DNA from: Candidatus Cloacimonadota bacterium
Lineage (GTDB): Bacteria > Cloacimonadota > Cloacimonadia > Cloacimonadales > JAJBBL01
Assembly (NCBI GenBank): GCA_019429305.1
Contig: JAHYIR010000017.1
Coordinates: forward strand, 1 to 41,549
Length of the DNA: 41,549 bases
Direction of reading: 5' to 3'
The position numbers were made by a program, and so were the translations under genes. Positions 16,503 through 24,275 of the stretch are shown piece after piece. Position 1 is the stretch's first letter. Each line of letters starts with the position of its first letter. The notes under the pieces were generated by a model, which saw nothing but the letters and a program-made list of their open reading frames with translations, had not been told where the DNA came from and searched no databases.

Positions 16503-17549
16503 ATGGAAAAATTCGCTATAAATTTTGAGCAACAAACCAGAACTACTGATATCATCTTCCTTACCCCTGATGAGCTAATTACTCTCTATAAAAAAGAAAA
16601 CTATAACAAGGTCTTTGTTATTGATAAAAATGTTTTTGCATTAAATGAACAATTACTGCAATTGATTACTGTAAATCAGCCATATTATCTCTTTTCTGCG
16701 ACGGAGAGTAATAAAAGTATCGCTACACTGCAGAAGTTGATCGATTTTTTTATTGAAAAAAAAGTAGCTCGCAATACTGAGATCATTGCCATAGGTGGCG
16801 GCATAACCCTCGATACCGTCGGTTTTGCTGTATCTATTTATAAGCGTGGATGTCGCTTAAACTTTGTCCCTACTACATTTGTTGCCATGATTGATGCTGC
16901 TATTGGTGGGAAAACCGGTGTCAATTACGCAAAGTACAAAAACTTGATAGGTGGCTTTTATCCTGCTGGGAAAGTGCTGATTAATAAGACTTTCCTGCAA
17001 ACTCTTTCCCAAACCGATCTAATGAATGGTTGGGCTGAATGCATTAAAACATCATTGTTAACAGAAAGCAATCTCTACAATAAGATTCTTGAAAATGACT
17101 TTGATATAACTGATGATCTAATCAAGGAATCTATTGAAATAAAAGCAGATTACTGTCGTCAGGATCTTACAGATTCAGGAGTGAGAAAATTTCTTAATTT
17201 AGGTCACACCTATGCGCATATCATAGAATCTGTCTCCGATTATGAAATCCCTCATGGTATAGCTGTAGCACTTGGAATACGGGCTATTGCCTTATATTCA
17301 ATGCAGAACGGTTACATCGAGCGAGAGATTTATAACAAGATTATTAAACCTTTTGATTTATTAGATTTTCCTCCAAGATTGGATAAAAAATATCATTATA
17401 AACTACAAGAAGAGGGGGCAAAACTCTTAGAGATGGACAAGAAATTCAGTCAAAGAGGTGAAATAGTTATCTTCACAGGATTTCAGCAAACAGAAATCAT
17501 TACTTATCACAATGCTAATGAGTTTTTAAATTATTTAATGAGTCTGTAG
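16503..17549 (+). CDS. aroB: 3-dehydroquinate synthase
   Basis: NAD- and metal-dependent sugar-phosphate cyclase that makes 3-dehydroquinate from DAHP in the shikimate pathway. 348 residues, the usual size. Motifs seen: AIGGGITLDTVGF at residues 96-108 (NAD-binding), PTTFVAMIDAAIGGKTGVNYAK at 123-144 (read in parts), the metal-ligand Glu in GWAECIK, LNLGHTYAHIIE and IPHGIAVALG, and the C-terminal LEMDKKF. Asn and Lys positions fit DHQS better than the related scyllo-inosose or valiolone synthases, though these cannot be fully excluded without alignment. TTAGGA precedes the ATG. It follows the propeller gene by 53 bp and converges on the kinase-like gene, with only 16 bp between stops and no clear terminator. 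Confidence 0.88.
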   Translation: MEKFAINFEQQTRTTDIIFLTPDELITLYKKENYNKVFVIDKNVFALNEQLLQLITVNQPYYLFSATESNKSIATLQKLIDFFIEKKVARNTEIIAIGGGITLDTVGFAVSIYKRGCRLNFVPTTFVAMIDAAIGGKTGVNYAKYKNLIGGFYPAGKVLINKTFLQTLSQTDLMNGWAECIKTSLLTESNLYNKILENDFDITDDLIKESIEIKADYCRQDLTDSGVRKFLNLGHTYAHIIESVSDYEIPHGIAVALGIRAIALYSMQNGYIEREIYNKIIKPFDLLDFPPRLDKKYHYKLQEEGAKLLEMDKKFSQRGEIVIFTGFQQTEIITYHNANEFLNYLMSL

Positions 17550-17565
17550 ACTATAGATAAAAAGT

Positions 17566-19563
17566 TTACTTATCCAGCAACTCTCTCACTTTCTTAATTA
17601 TTATATCCATTTTGTAAGGTTTCTGAAGGATAGATAGATTTTCATCTTTCATCTCATCAGTTGTTTTTGATAATTCGATAAAACCGCTCGCCAGTATATA
17701 TTTCTGTTTGGGTTTGATATCTCTGATTCTTTTCATAACAACCTCGCCATCTAACCCAGGCAAACCCTTATCAGAAAACACCAGAGCAATTTTATCCCTA
17801 TTTTCCTTGAATAGCTGCAAACCGGATGGTCCATTTACTGCAGTGATTGTTCTATATCCCTCCATTTCGAAGAGTTCTTTCAGACATTCTAAAAGATCTG
17901 TCTCATCTTCAATCAAGAGAATGATCTCATCTCCCCTCTTCAGCATTTTATCTTCTTTAATGGCTTCTTCTTCGATCAAAACTTCATCAACTAGTGGTAG
18001 ATAAATGTGGAATACGGTGCCAATCCCATAACTGCTCTCAGCAAATATGTGTCCTTGATGTGAATCAATAATACCTCGCACCACCGGTAGCCCGAGACCT
18101 GTTCCCTTTTCTGTACCTTTGGTAGTGAAAAAGGGCTCAAATATCCTACCCAATGTTTTCTTATCAATACCGGTACCATTATCAGCTATATCAATACCTA
18201 CATACTGCGAAAATCTTATATCGTCAAACTTGGATTTGAGAGAATTACCTTTCACCATCTTAGCCGATATGGTAATCTTCCCGCCTTCAGGCATAGCATC
18301 CCGAGCATTCAAACAGATATTTAGCAATGCCTGATTGATCTGAACTTTATCAGCACTGATTTTAGGTAGGTTCGGTTCCATTTCTAACACTACCGATATC
18401 TTGCGGAGGAATATCTCTCGGAGTAAACTAACCAGTTCAATGATTACCTGGGTCACTGTCACTCTTTCAAAGTGAGGTTTGGAGCGTTGAGCAAAGATTT
18501 GCATCTGTTTAACAAGATTTTCTGCCCTTGTTATACAATCATCAATTTTGGATACTACACTAACTATTTTCTGTGGATTGTCTTTATTCTTCTTTAAACT
18601 ACCAGCATGACGAGTAATGATCGACATTATTTTTTCGAAATCGTTTGCTATGCCTCCGGTTAATGATCCTAAGCTCTCCAGTTTCTGATTCTGAATCAAC
18701 TCGTTAATCAAACGACGACGTTCAGTAATATCCTCAAAAACACATATTCTCCCCAAGTAGCCAAGCTCTTCACTTTTGATACTTTGACAATATCCCCGCA
18801 GGATTTTTCCATCCTGTAACTCTATTTCATCTACGACATTAGTTTTAATGTCATCTACGGGAGAAATGAAATTATTAATAAAAACCGACTTATTATTAAC
18901 TATAGTCATGCAGATTTCCATTAATTCTTTGTATCTAAACATTCCCTGTCTGATTTTATCTTTCAAGCCCTCTATGTTCCAGATCTCACAAAAATAGTCA
19001 CTTAGATAGATAATATCCTGTGTTCTGTCATCTATAACTATAAAAGCAACCGGAGAGCTTATCGCCAGTTGATTTAACAATAATTCCTGCCACCTAAGTT
19101 GTTCTTCTGCTGCGTGCAGACGAGATTCAATTTTGCTCAGCTCATTACTACTACTTTTCTCTTGAGCAGCAATTTCGTTTGGATTGTATTTATCTGATCT
19201 CACTCTCTGCTGTTCAGTATTATCATCAATATCGGTAATCGTAATATTGTAAATTTGCTCTTCGTCTGAATCTACATCCAAACTGATAAGCCAACGATTC
19301 TTGCGAACTCGTTTATCGAGGAGACGTATCCTATGAATTGTATTTATGGATTGATCACTCTTATCTATTTCAGCAATTCTCTTTAGAACATCTTCCTGAT
19401 CATCATGGTGGATCAGAGAAAAGAGATTCAATTCATAAGGAAATTCATCATCAAAATCAAGATAATCTACCAAAGTTTTAGTTAGGTAGATTGCTTCACC
19501 ATTAGATAAACATTTAGCCATCATTACTGGATTATCGGAATCAATCTGAATGTTTTTTCTCAT
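17566..19563 (-). CDS. Hybrid histidine-kinase-like protein lacking the phospho-acceptor His
   Basis: Soluble hybrid sensor of about 665 residues from the ATG at 19563, which has GGGAG 5-6 nt upstream. Order: an N-terminal PAS-like region (about 15-115), a coiled coil (about 140-165), a second PAS domain (165-285), a dimerisation helix, an HATPase domain (about 400-526) and a receiver domain (545-665). The ATPase boxes are intact: LLNICLNARDAM (N box), IADNGTGID (G1), FEPFFTTKGTEKGTGLGL (F and G2). The receiver keeps its Asp in FSDKGLPGLDG and its Lys in LQKPY. But the H-box, which in this PAS-HisKA class reads GGIAHDFNN, reads GGIANDFEK: the His is Asn307 (AAC codon at 18643-18645). Autophosphorylation at the usual site is therefore not expected. 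No membrane segment. Confidence 0.9.
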   Translation of the reverse strand: MRKNIQIDSDNPVMMAKCLSNGEAIYLTKTLVDYLDFDDEFPYELNLFSLIHHDDQEDVLKRIAEIDKSDQSINTIHRIRLLDKRVRKNRWLISLDVDSDEEQIYNITITDIDDNTEQQRVRSDKYNPNEIAAQEKSSSNELSKIESRLHAAEEQLRWQELLLNQLAISSPVAFIVIDDRTQDIIYLSDYFCEIWNIEGLKDKIRQGMFRYKELMEICMTIVNNKSVFINNFISPVDDIKTNVVDEIELQDGKILRGYCQSIKSEELGYLGRICVFEDITERRRLINELIQNQKLESLGSLTGGIANDFEKIMSIITRHAGSLKKNKDNPQKIVSVVSKIDDCITRAENLVKQMQIFAQRSKPHFERVTVTQVIIELVSLLREIFLRKISVVLEMEPNLPKISADKVQINQALLNICLNARDAMPEGGKITISAKMVKGNSLKSKFDDIRFSQYVGIDIADNGTGIDKKTLGRIFEPFFTTKGTEKGTGLGLPVVRGIIDSHQGHIFAESSYGIGTVFHIYLPLVDEVLIEEEAIKEDKMLKRGDEIILLIEDETDLLECLKELFEMEGYRTITAVNGPSGLQLFKENRDKIALVFSDKGLPGLDGEVVMKRIRDIKPKQKYILASGFIELSKTTDEMKDENLSILQKPYKMDIIIKKVRELLDK

Positions 19564-19657
19564 TCTTTCTCCCAATATTTATCAATATAACTCATGGAAT
19601 CTGACTCAGATATAACCATTATGTCATTGGATTACAAGAGAATATTTGACCGCTATG

Positions 19658-20464
19658 TTAATCAAGATTTATTTTTTGTGTTTTGCTAGCGATGAATAAT
19701 GGATAGGTCTCTTCACTGATATTTTCTATATTTCCCAATGCTGATTCCGGTGGTCTATATTCGATTATTTCAACTACAAAGCCGGCTTCATGGAGTAGTT
19801 TTCTTACTAATTCAATACTATACAATCCACATAAATGTCTGTCGGTTAAAATCTCCAATTTTCCTTTTTGTCGATAAAGATAGATAAAGGTTGCTTCATA
19901 TTCAGAATCTGTAACATCCGGATCAAATCTATTCTCAATGACTGTTAAGAATTCATCTTCAGTATGATTGGAATACATTATGGTATCGTTCTGCTTAAAT
20001 CTCTCCACTATGCTTTCTAAGATAAACATAAAGATCCCACCTTCTCGCAGATGATCAAAAGCGTTATTAAATAGTCTCTTTAAATCAACCTCAGTCACAA
20101 GATAATCCACAGAATCAATCGCTACTACAGCATCAAATTTTTTGTCTAACTGAACTGTTCTCATATCTCCTTGAATATATTCAACCTCCGGATTCAGTAC
20201 CTTTGCCCATTGCAACATGGTTGGACTGATATCTACTCCTGTTACTTCATAATGTTGTTTAAATATGAAGTCGTTATGCCCGCGACCACACCCCAGATGT
20301 AAGAGAATGCTGACCGGTATTTCACTCTTCTTTTCCAAAATATCGCAAAAGATCTCGGTCTCTTCTAAATAATCGTCTAAAGGGCTTACGAGATGCCATA
20401 GATGAGCGAGATCATTGTACAAACGTCTCACATTTCTGGGATCATTATCTGTTTGCTTTATCAT
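19658..20464 (-). CDS. Class I SAM-dependent methyltransferase
   Basis: A 268-residue Rossmann-fold methyltransferase. The SAM-binding glycine motif is LHLGCGRGHNDF, followed by the acidic strand VTGVDISPTMLQWA, then YIQGDMRTVQ and the motif-IV-like FDAVVAIDSVDYLV. The N-terminal YNDLAHLWHLVSPLDDY resembles small-molecule methyltransferases. The C-terminal part (residues 175-260) has several beta strands that probably form the substrate lid. I chose the ATG at 20464; a TTG 12 nt upstream lies too close to the AAGGAG site. A promoter is proposed at 20596-20624. It precedes the kinase-like gene by about 95 bp in the same direction. Substrate unknown. Confidence 0.8.
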   Translation of the reverse strand: MIKQTDNDPRNVRRLYNDLAHLWHLVSPLDDYLEETEIFCDILEKKSEIPVSILLHLGCGRGHNDFIFKQHYEVTGVDISPTMLQWAKVLNPEVEYIQGDMRTVQLDKKFDAVVAIDSVDYLVTEVDLKRLFNNAFDHLREGGIFMFILESIVERFKQNDTIMYSNHTEDEFLTVIENRFDPDVTDSEYEATFIYLYRQKGKLEILTDRHLCGLYSIELVRKLLHEAGFVVEIIEYRPPESALGNIENISEETYPLFIASKTQKINLD

Positions 20465-20595
20465 AAATCTAATCAAACTCCTTAGCTAGACCAGATAAAT
20501 TACAACTTTTTCTTTGTAAACACTTTTGTCATTGTAACTTCATTGTCTTGCTTATCATAGGAACTAGTTTGCCTTATTATTGTGTTGAAGTATCA

Positions 20596-20624
20596 TAAAT
20601 AGCTGCAGATCATATCTTTGACAA
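20596..20624 (-). promoter_or_regulatory. Probable promoter of the methyltransferase/kinase unit
   Basis: On the minus strand, TTGTCA (20624-20619), a 17-bp spacer and TATTTA (20601-20596). It lies between tRNA-Pro and the methyltransferase, leaving a leader of about 125 nt. A T7 run directly after the tRNA (20671-20677 region) could separate the tRNA transcript from this unit. Confidence 0.4.
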
Positions 20625-20679
20625 GAGAAATTGTTGATGATAGTAATAACTAATCCTTGAGTTCTAAATAAAAAAATGG

Positions 20680-20754
20680 TCGGGATGACTGGATTTGAAC
20701 CAGCGACCACACGACCCCCAGTCGTGTACGCTACCCGGACTGCGCTACATCCCG
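20680..20754 (-). tRNA. tRNA-Pro (anticodon GGG)
   Basis: Cloverleaf on the minus strand: acceptor stem CGGGATG paired with CATCCCG, anticodon stem CACGA/TCGTG with loop CTGGGGG giving anticodon GGG, and a T-arm with GGTTCAAATCC. The discriminator base is A at 20680. CCA is not encoded (ACC follows), so it must be added by the tRNA nucleotidyltransferase. A T-run follows within 5 bases. Confidence 0.95.
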
Positions 20755-20862
20755 ACGTACTTTCCAGACTTTATTAGCAAAGCAATTTGACAAGTTTTTT
20801 TTAATGTTTTTTGTTGTTCTACTGCTTTGATAAAAACTGAAAGTTGTAGAAGAGAGGAAGAT

Positions 20863-22746
20863 TTGAGCGTAGTTACATTAGAAGGTGTTGGTCATTATTA
20901 TGGTGATCTTTGTATCTTCCGGAATATCTCAGTCACGATAGACCGTGATAAAAGGATTGGTCTGATCGGTAGAAACGGTTCCGGAAAAACGACCCTGCTG
21001 GATATTATCAGTGGCAAATTGTCACCCAAGGAGGGAACCGTTAACAGGATGCGTAACTCCTCTATCTCATATCTTAGTCAGTCCATGCAGATCAACAGTG
21101 ATTCTCCGTTATTAGAGTTTGTCCTCTCATCTTACAAACATCTTAATGTTGTAACTCTGAAGTTAAGAGAATTAGAGGCAGAGATCAGCAAAAATCCCTC
21201 AGACAGTAATTTAAAGCTTCTAAACAAGTATCAGGAAGAGTATTTGGCACTTGATGGTTTTAATCTAGAATTTCGTGCCAAAATTATATTACAAAGATTA
21301 GCTTTCCCGGAAGATACTTGGCATCGTGGAGTGAATAGTTTCAGTGGTGGTGAGAAGACTCGTATCCAGTTGGCAGCTATCTTGTTACAGCCGTCAGATT
21401 TACTATTATTGGATGAGCCAACCAATCACCTTGATTTGAAAATGCGTGAATGGTTGATCAAATATCTGACGAGTTTATCAATTCCTTATATTATAGTATC
21501 TCACGATCGTTACTTTCTCGATAAAACTACCACAACAACACTATCCATTGAAAATAAAAGTATAGTCGGTTATGGTGGTTGTTACTCTCTTTATGAAAAA
21601 GAATACCTCGAACGTCAGGAACAGCTTTATAAACAGTACCAAGCCCAACAAGACTGGATTTCCAATACAGAGGATTTTATCAAACGTAATATTGCCGGAC
21701 AGAAAACAAAACAGGCAAAATCTCGGCTAAAAGCTCTGGAAAGAGTAAAAAAAATTGAACTACCAAAGCAGAATAAGAATATCAGGCTCTCATTTGAAAC
21801 CAAGAACAGATCAGGCAATATTGTTTATGCTTTTGAAGATGTCGCATTTGGTTTTCCTGATAAAACACTCGCTAAGAATATTAATGGTCATATTCTCTAT
21901 CAAGACCGGATTGCCATACTGGGTGATAATGGTTGTGGCAAAACGACATTCCTACAGCTCTTGTTAGGAGAGAAGAAACCTTTAACTGGTCATCTACAGC
22001 GTGGTGCTTCTCTTTCCATAGGGTATTATGACCAGCTGCACCTTTCCCTGAACGATGGTCTGACAGTTAGAGAGACCATAGTGAATGAACATGTAGAATG
22101 GACTAACCATCAAACAATATCCTATTTAGCCAAATTCGGTTTTGTTGGTGATGATCTGGAAAAGATGGTGCAACTGCTTAGCGGTGGAGAAAAAGCCAGA
22201 TTATATCTCTCATTACTAATAGCTCGACATCCGAACGTTTTGATAATGGATGAGCCAACCAACCATCTTGATATCTTTCTTATAGAATCGTTGGAACAGG
22301 CACTGGAAGAATATGAAGGAACACTTATTTTCGTCTCTCATGATAGGTTCTTTATTGAAAACATCGCCAACCGCTTCTGGGTATTTCAGAATAAGGAGAT
22401 AGTCGAAACACTGAACTGGGAAGAACTGCTTTTGACTCAGGAAGATAAACCTGTTAAACAGAAAAAACAACCTACCGTTCAGAAAGAAAAAGACAAAAAG
22501 ATCAATCCCATCTTATTGGATATCAAGCTGAAAAAAATTGATGAACTCCGCACTTCGATAGAAGATAAGCGCAAAGAATTAAGTGGTCTGGAGATGCTTT
22601 ACTTAAAAAAGGAAATCCTCAAAAATGCTGAAAAGATCAGAACCATTAATCAGCAGATAGATCATCTGCGAGAAGATATCAAAACACTACAGAATGAAAT
22701 GTCTGTATTAGAAGATGATTATCTAAACTCGGTTTATCAGGATTAG
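20863..22746 (+). CDS. ABC-F family ATPase (Uup/YjjK-like)
   Basis: Soluble protein with two ABC ATPase domains in tandem and no membrane domain, as in ABC-F translation factors that act on the ribosome E site. First domain: Walker A GRNGSGKTT, signature FSGGEKTR, Walker B LLLLDEPTNHLD. Second domain: GDNGCGKTT, LSGGEKAR, LIMDEPTNHLD. The interdomain linker is the charged helical region around QQDWISNTEDFIKRNIAGQK (P-site tRNA interaction motif region). The C-terminal 100 residues are a coiled coil, as in Uup. The TTG at 20863 is preceded by GAGAGGAAG with proper spacing; a TTG at 20827 lacks one. The next gene begins 2 bp after its stop. Confidence 0.92.
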   Translation: MSVVTLEGVGHYYGDLCIFRNISVTIDRDKRIGLIGRNGSGKTTLLDIISGKLSPKEGTVNRMRNSSISYLSQSMQINSDSPLLEFVLSSYKHLNVVTLKLRELEAEISKNPSDSNLKLLNKYQEEYLALDGFNLEFRAKIILQRLAFPEDTWHRGVNSFSGGEKTRIQLAAILLQPSDLLLLDEPTNHLDLKMREWLIKYLTSLSIPYIIVSHDRYFLDKTTTTTLSIENKSIVGYGGCYSLYEKEYLERQEQLYKQYQAQQDWISNTEDFIKRNIAGQKTKQAKSRLKALERVKKIELPKQNKNIRLSFETKNRSGNIVYAFEDVAFGFPDKTLAKNINGHILYQDRIAILGDNGCGKTTFLQLLLGEKKPLTGHLQRGASLSIGYYDQLHLSLNDGLTVRETIVNEHVEWTNHQTISYLAKFGFVGDDLEKMVQLLSGGEKARLYLSLLIARHPNVLIMDEPTNHLDIFLIESLEQALEEYEGTLIFVSHDRFFIENIANRFWVFQNKEIVETLNWEELLLTQEDKPVKQKKQPTVQKEKDKKINPILLDIKLKKIDELRTSIEDKRKELSGLEMLYLKKEILKNAEKIRTINQQIDHLREDIKTLQNEMSVLEDDYLNSVYQD

Positions 22747-22748
22747 CC

Positions 22749-23762
22749 ATGCAAGTCGGTTTCACAACTTCATTCCCTGTCGAAATAATTTTCGCAGCTG
22801 GTCATACTCCTGTGGACTTGAACAATATATTCATCAACAATGAGCCGCAGAAAAGAGTACAAGAGGCTGAGTTCAAAGGTTTCCCCCGCAACATCTGCTC
22901 TTGGATCAAGGGGATATATGATACTGTTCTTGTTAGCGATATTAAAACAGTTATCGGTGTCGTTCAGGGTGATTGTTCCAACACCCATTCTTTGATGTCT
23001 CTTTTACAGGATAAAGGAGTCGAGGTAATCCCTTTCTCCTTCCCTTATAATAAGGACAGAAAGATGCTGGAGAGAGAGATCAAGAAATTAGAGGTCAGGT
23101 TTCAAGTCACAGATCACCAGGTTCAGGAAGTAAAAGAAAGACTAGATGAAATTAGAAAAGATCTTTTAGAACTCGATAGACTAACTTATCAAGAACGAAA
23201 GGTAACCGGTGCAGAGAATCACCTTTGGTTGGTAAGTTCTTCAGATTTTAATGGTGATCCAGTAAAGTTTTCCAAAGGTCTCCGTCTTTTCCTCCAAGAA
23301 GCCAATGATAGAGAGCCCCGAAAATTGTCCTCAAACTCCATTGATAAGAGACAGAGAGAGATCAGGTTGGCTTATATTGGTGTACCACCTATCTTTACAG
23401 ATCTCTATCAATATCTACCGGAACAAAGAGCTGATATCATTTTCAATGAGGTGCAAAGACAGTTCTCCATGCCCTATTTGAAAGAAGATATCGTAGAGCA
23501 GTATCTTACCTTTACTTATCCTTACACCGTTTTTGACCGTTTGGAAGATATTAAAAGAGAAATTGATAACCGCCAGATAGATGGCATAATCAGTTATTCT
23601 CAAGCGTTCTGTCATAGACAAATAGATAATATTTTATTGAAAAAATATTTGAAGTTACCATTTCTGACCATAGAAGGGGACCAACCTACCTGTTTAGATG
23701 AACGAACAAAATTAAGGTTAGAAAGCTTTTTGGATGTAATCCGCTTCAACATGAAGAATTGA
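22749..23762 (+). CDS. 2-hydroxyacyl-CoA dehydratase subunit-like protein (HgdB/D-component family)
   Basis: A 337-residue protein with the fold signature of 2-hydroxyglutaryl-CoA dehydratase D-component proteins: the N-terminal VEIIFAAGHTPVDL (compare family PEELIYAAGALPV), a Cys in NICSWIKGIY (Cys50), a Cys in QGDCSNTH (Cys76) and a third in SYSQAFCHRQ (Cys288), which fit the three conserved iron-sulfur ligands, and the closing IEGDQPTCLDERTKLRLESFLDV. A helical insertion of about 60 residues (100-160) is strongly charged. No partner subunit and no ATPase activator (HgdC-like) is adjacent, so it is an orphan member. It is translationally coupled to the ABC-F gene. It could be a reductase-type paralogue, not a true dehydratase. 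Confidence 0.75.
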   Translation: MQVGFTTSFPVEIIFAAGHTPVDLNNIFINNEPQKRVQEAEFKGFPRNICSWIKGIYDTVLVSDIKTVIGVVQGDCSNTHSLMSLLQDKGVEVIPFSFPYNKDRKMLEREIKKLEVRFQVTDHQVQEVKERLDEIRKDLLELDRLTYQERKVTGAENHLWLVSSSDFNGDPVKFSKGLRLFLQEANDREPRKLSSNSIDKRQREIRLAYIGVPPIFTDLYQYLPEQRADIIFNEVQRQFSMPYLKEDIVEQYLTFTYPYTVFDRLEDIKREIDNRQIDGIISYSQAFCHRQIDNILLKKYLKLPFLTIEGDQPTCLDERTKLRLESFLDVIRFNMKN

Positions 23763-23932
23763 CTAATACAATATAACACAAGAAGTTAGTAGTCAGAAAT
23801 ATCAGTTGGAACAATAGCTTTAGCCGGTCACAGAGAAAAATATAATATGTAGACTGACGTTTACGCTACAATCTATTGTTTAAATGCCTTAGAAATTCCA
23901 TAGATAAATTTTCTTGAATCAATAGGGAGCCC

Positions 23933-23956
23933 ACGAGTCGGCTAGGGCCGACTCGT
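23933..23956. repeat. Perfect GC-rich palindrome, 10-bp stem, 4-base loop
   Basis: ACGAGTCGGC and GCCGACTCGT separated by TAGG. It is unusually GC-rich for this AT-rich region. There is no T-run after it, so it is not a classical intrinsic terminator; a REP-like palindromic repeat or protein site is possible. I did not see a second copy in this window. Confidence 0.7.
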
Positions 23957-24020
23957 AGGATCACCTAAGGTATCTGATTTCTTAATGTATTCTCTTATTG
24001 TATCTAATCAGTAAATATTT

Positions 24021-24049
24021 TTGACATGAATACACGAAGTGATTATTAT
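24021..24049 (+). promoter_or_regulatory. Strong sigma70-like promoter of aspS
   Basis: TTGACA (24021-24026), a 17-bp spacer and TATTAT (24044-24049): 6/6 and 5/6 matches to consensus. The start would be near 24056, giving an untranslated leader of about 220 nt before aspS, or a separate small RNA. Confidence 0.6.
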
Positions 24050-24275
24050 TAAATAGTAGTGAACATGCTCACATTTTATTGGCACTTTTTCTTTCTTTCC
24101 TAGTGTAGAAGTAATTCAATTTAAACGATTAATGTATGTAACTTCTTATCTCTCCCTCACAATAGATCATTGTTACAGGAACTAAGGATTTTAAACTTAA
24201 TAGAAATAGTTTGACTGGACAGTTCTCAAATTTTTTCTGAGATGTTATATATCAATCATTTTTAGAGGCGATTAA

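Larger units (their letters stand above)
23763..24275. other. 513-bp intergenic region before aspS
   Basis: No credible ORF on either strand. It holds a strong palindrome (23933-23956), a near-consensus promoter (24021-24049) pointing to aspS, and then an AT-rich leader of about 220 nt. I saw no T-box sequence and no tRNA. It is the longest non-coding stretch in the window. Confidence 0.7.

Noticed and set aside
16503-17549. Scyllo-inosose or valiolone synthase instead of AroB
   Set aside because: No natural-product genes are nearby and the motifs fit 3-dehydroquinate synthase; only an alignment could fully exclude the others.
17550-17565. Bidirectional terminator between aroB and the kinase-like gene
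   Set aside because: Only 16 bp separate the stops and no stable hairpin with T-runs is present.
24056-24275. T-box riboswitch in front of aspS
   Set aside because: I could not find the conserved T-box sequence or a following terminator hairpin.
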